Source: Rhizobium sp. BK196
GTDB taxonomy: Bacteria; Pseudomonadota; Alphaproteobacteria; Rhizobiales; Rhizobiaceae
DNA length: 64,000 nucleotides
Assembly: GCF_014193255.1 (NCBI RefSeq)
Contig: NZ_JACHZB010000001.1
Coordinates: forward strand, 590,018-654,017
Direction: 5' to 3'
In this document: in pieces, positions 62,868 through 64,000 of the stretch
How the letters are laid out: each line of letters starts with the position of its first letter
How positions within the stretch are numbered: the stretch's first letter is position 1
Program-made: the position numbers and the translations under genes
Notes under the pieces: model-generated
What the model was told of the DNA's origin: nothing
Seen by the model: only the letters and a program-made list of their open reading frames with translations
The model's database searches: none

Positions 62868-63038
62868 TCCCCACCTCATTCCTGTGCCTGTCACAGGAAT
62901 CCGGCCACCGCGCGTCCGCGCGGTGAGTGACTCACCGGCCTGACAAGAGATGAAAGTCTTTCAGGCCCAAGGACTTGGGCCTGCTGGATCCCTATGACAT
63001 CCCTTGTCTTGCAAAAGGCACAGGGATGAAGGAGAACT
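62868..63038. repeat. Mosaic palindromic element (RIME-like)
   Basis: Several hairpins in a row: CCTGTG-CCTGT-CACAGG, ACCGCGCG-TC-CGCGCGGT, GTGAGT-G-ACTCAC, AGGCCCAAG-GA-CTTGGGCCT and CATCCCT...AGGGATG. The two ends (CTCATTCCTGTGCC and GGCACAGGGATGAAGG) are themselves imperfect inverted copies. Composition and layout resemble rhizobial intergenic mosaic elements. No gene is in this stretch, which lies between the orphan antitoxin-like gene and degP. Confidence 0.65.
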
Positions 63039-63097
63039 CGGCTTTCGCCGCGGCTAGTCAGTCACAGCCATCGTGCTCTCTTGGCGTCCGACAGCCC

Positions 63098-64000
63098 TCA
63101 CTCCATCGGCACGGCAACAAACCGCAGGTCACCATTCGCCGCGGCAACCATCAGCTGCGCATTGCGCCGGCCTTCCTGCTTCAGCGTCTGCACCTTGGTG
63201 GCAACGGCATCCGGCGACTTCATGAATTCCTGCGCCACTTCGACGATCACGTCGCCGGCCTTCAACCCTTTTTCAGCAGCGGCTGAACCCGGGGCAACTT
63301 CAGTCACGACGACACCGTCGACGCTTTCGGCAATGCCGAAGGCCTTGCGGGTTTCCGGGCTGAGCAGCGAGAGCGAGAGGCCGAGCACATGCTTTGGCGC
63401 AACCTGGCCAGGCGTTGCCTGCCCTTGCTGATCCTGTCCGTTCTGATCTTGCCCTTGACCCTGCTGTTGCGGGTCCTGACCATCAGGCGCGGCCTGCCCC
63501 TGATCGCCGTCCTGATCCGGCTCGTCCATATCGCTGTTCTCGCCGGGATCGGGATTGATGACGCCGTCATCACTTGAATTGTCACCGGCAGCCGCTTGGT
63601 CGCTATCCTCGAGACGGCCGAGCGTCACCTTGACGGTCTGCTCCTTGCCATCGCGCAGCACGACCACATCGACCTGCTTGCCGACGGAGCTTTCGGCCAC
63701 CACCCGCGGCAGGTCGCGCATCTCGCTGACGGTTTTGCCGTCGAATTTCAGGATGACATCGCCGGCCTTGATCGAGCCGTCATCGACAGGTCCGCCCTTG
63801 ATGACCCCGGCAACCAGCGCGCCCTTGGCGCTGTCGAGACCGAGGCTGTCGGCAACCTCATCGGTCACGGGCTGGATGCGCACGCCGAGCCAGCCGCGGC
63901 GCGTCTCGCCATATTCGCGAAGCTGATCGACAACGCCGGAGGCGAGCTCCGACGGCACCGCGAAGCCGATGCCGATCGAGCCGCCCGACGGTGAGATGAT
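63098..64000 (-). CDS. degP: DegP/DegQ-like serine protease, C-terminal part (partial)
   Basis: 300 residues visible; the 5' part lies beyond the window edge. The first residues (SPSGGSIGIGFAVPSELA) are the substrate-pocket loop after the catalytic serine in Do-family proteases. PDZ1 (about 30-120: GWLGVRIQPVTDEVADSLGL, split) and PDZ2 (about 205-300) follow. Between them is an 80-residue Gln/Asp/Gly/Pro-rich linker, longer than in E. coli DegP. A periplasmic protease and chaperone for misfolded proteins. Confidence 0.9.
   Translation of the reverse strand: MISPSGGSIGIGFAVPSELASGVVDQLREYGETRRGWLGVRIQPVTDEVADSLGLDSAKGALVAGVIKGGPVDDGSIKAGDVILKFDGKTVSEMRDLPRVVAESSVGKQVDVVVLRDGKEQTVKVTLGRLEDSDQAAAGDNSSDDGVINPDPGENSDMDEPDQDGDQGQAAPDGQDPQQQGQGQDQNGQDQQGQATPGQVAPKHVLGLSLSLLSPETRKAFGIAESVDGVVVTEVAPGSAAAEKGLKAGDVIVEVAQEFMKSPDAVATKVQTLKQEGRRNAQLMVAAANGDLRFVAVPME

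Overview
The window reads as ordinary chromosome of a Rhizobium-like alphaproteobacterium (Rhizobiaceae). Reasons: high GC with GC-rich third positions, two DUF1127 mini-proteins, several short intergenic palindromic repeats of the rhizobial type, the serB/miaA/ilvIH/degP neighbourhood, and a branched-chain amino acid attenuator whose leader peptide appears to start at or near the transcription start, as in the rhizobial trp leader. About 65 protein genes, one tRNA-Lys(CTT) and many candidate regulatory sites are supported. No transposase, phage gene, CRISPR array or rRNA was seen.

Layout. 1-5 kb: end of a Kup potassium permease, two DUF1127 proteins, a GlxA-type AraC regulator, and two paralogous double-receiver proteins, one PleD-like with GGEEF and one without an output domain. 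5-11 kb: a DMGDH/sarcosine-dehydrogenase-like flavoenzyme, a small secreted protein, a large MscS channel and a DUF924 protein. 11-19 kb: a response-regulator/histidine-kinase hybrid, a DHA2 drug exporter, two methyltransferases, tRNA-Lys, PhzF, and a Nudix gene coupled to a nuclease/phosphatase-fold gene. 19-25 kb: a binding-protein ABC transporter of the ferric/sugar-phosphate type, an aldo-keto reductase, and a DUF2278-lamin-tail protein.

25-31 kb: an aminotransferase, then ilvE and ilvC, with two toxin-antitoxin modules lying tail to tail between them. One is an intact vapBC coupled to a SAM methyltransferase. The other is a phd antitoxin beside a frameshifted PIN toxin. 31-43 kb: a series of regulators beside their probable targets (TetR; AraC/alcohol dehydrogenase; Lrp/racemase; MarR-GNAT; TetR/MFS; HxlR/NmrA reductase), plus NDH-2 and pdxJ. 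43-50 kb: a MerR-LuxR chimeric regulator, a RecD-like helicase, a secreted hydrolase, a FolC-family ligase, a GAF-GGDEF cyclase, and an operon of secreted COG4315 protein, ECF sigma factor and anti-sigma factor. 50-55 kb: a cobalt-type nitrile hydratase operon with a His-rich alpha subunit, an SDR-DoxX fusion with DUF2269, a LysE exporter and an aldo-keto reductase. 55-64 kb: ilvIH with its attenuator, HerA helicase, miaA and serB with start codons one base apart, a mosaic repeat, and the C-terminal part of a DegP-like protease.

Pathway links: ilvE, ilvC and ilvIH cover most of valine/isoleucine synthesis. The strongest observation is the ilvIH leader on the minus strand (58202-58351): a TTGACG-17-TATCAC promoter, an 18-codon peptide rich in Val/Leu/Ile, a pause hairpin and a U-tract terminator, with no visible ribosome site before the peptide. 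All gene names rest on reading the translations against remembered family signatures; no database search was possible.
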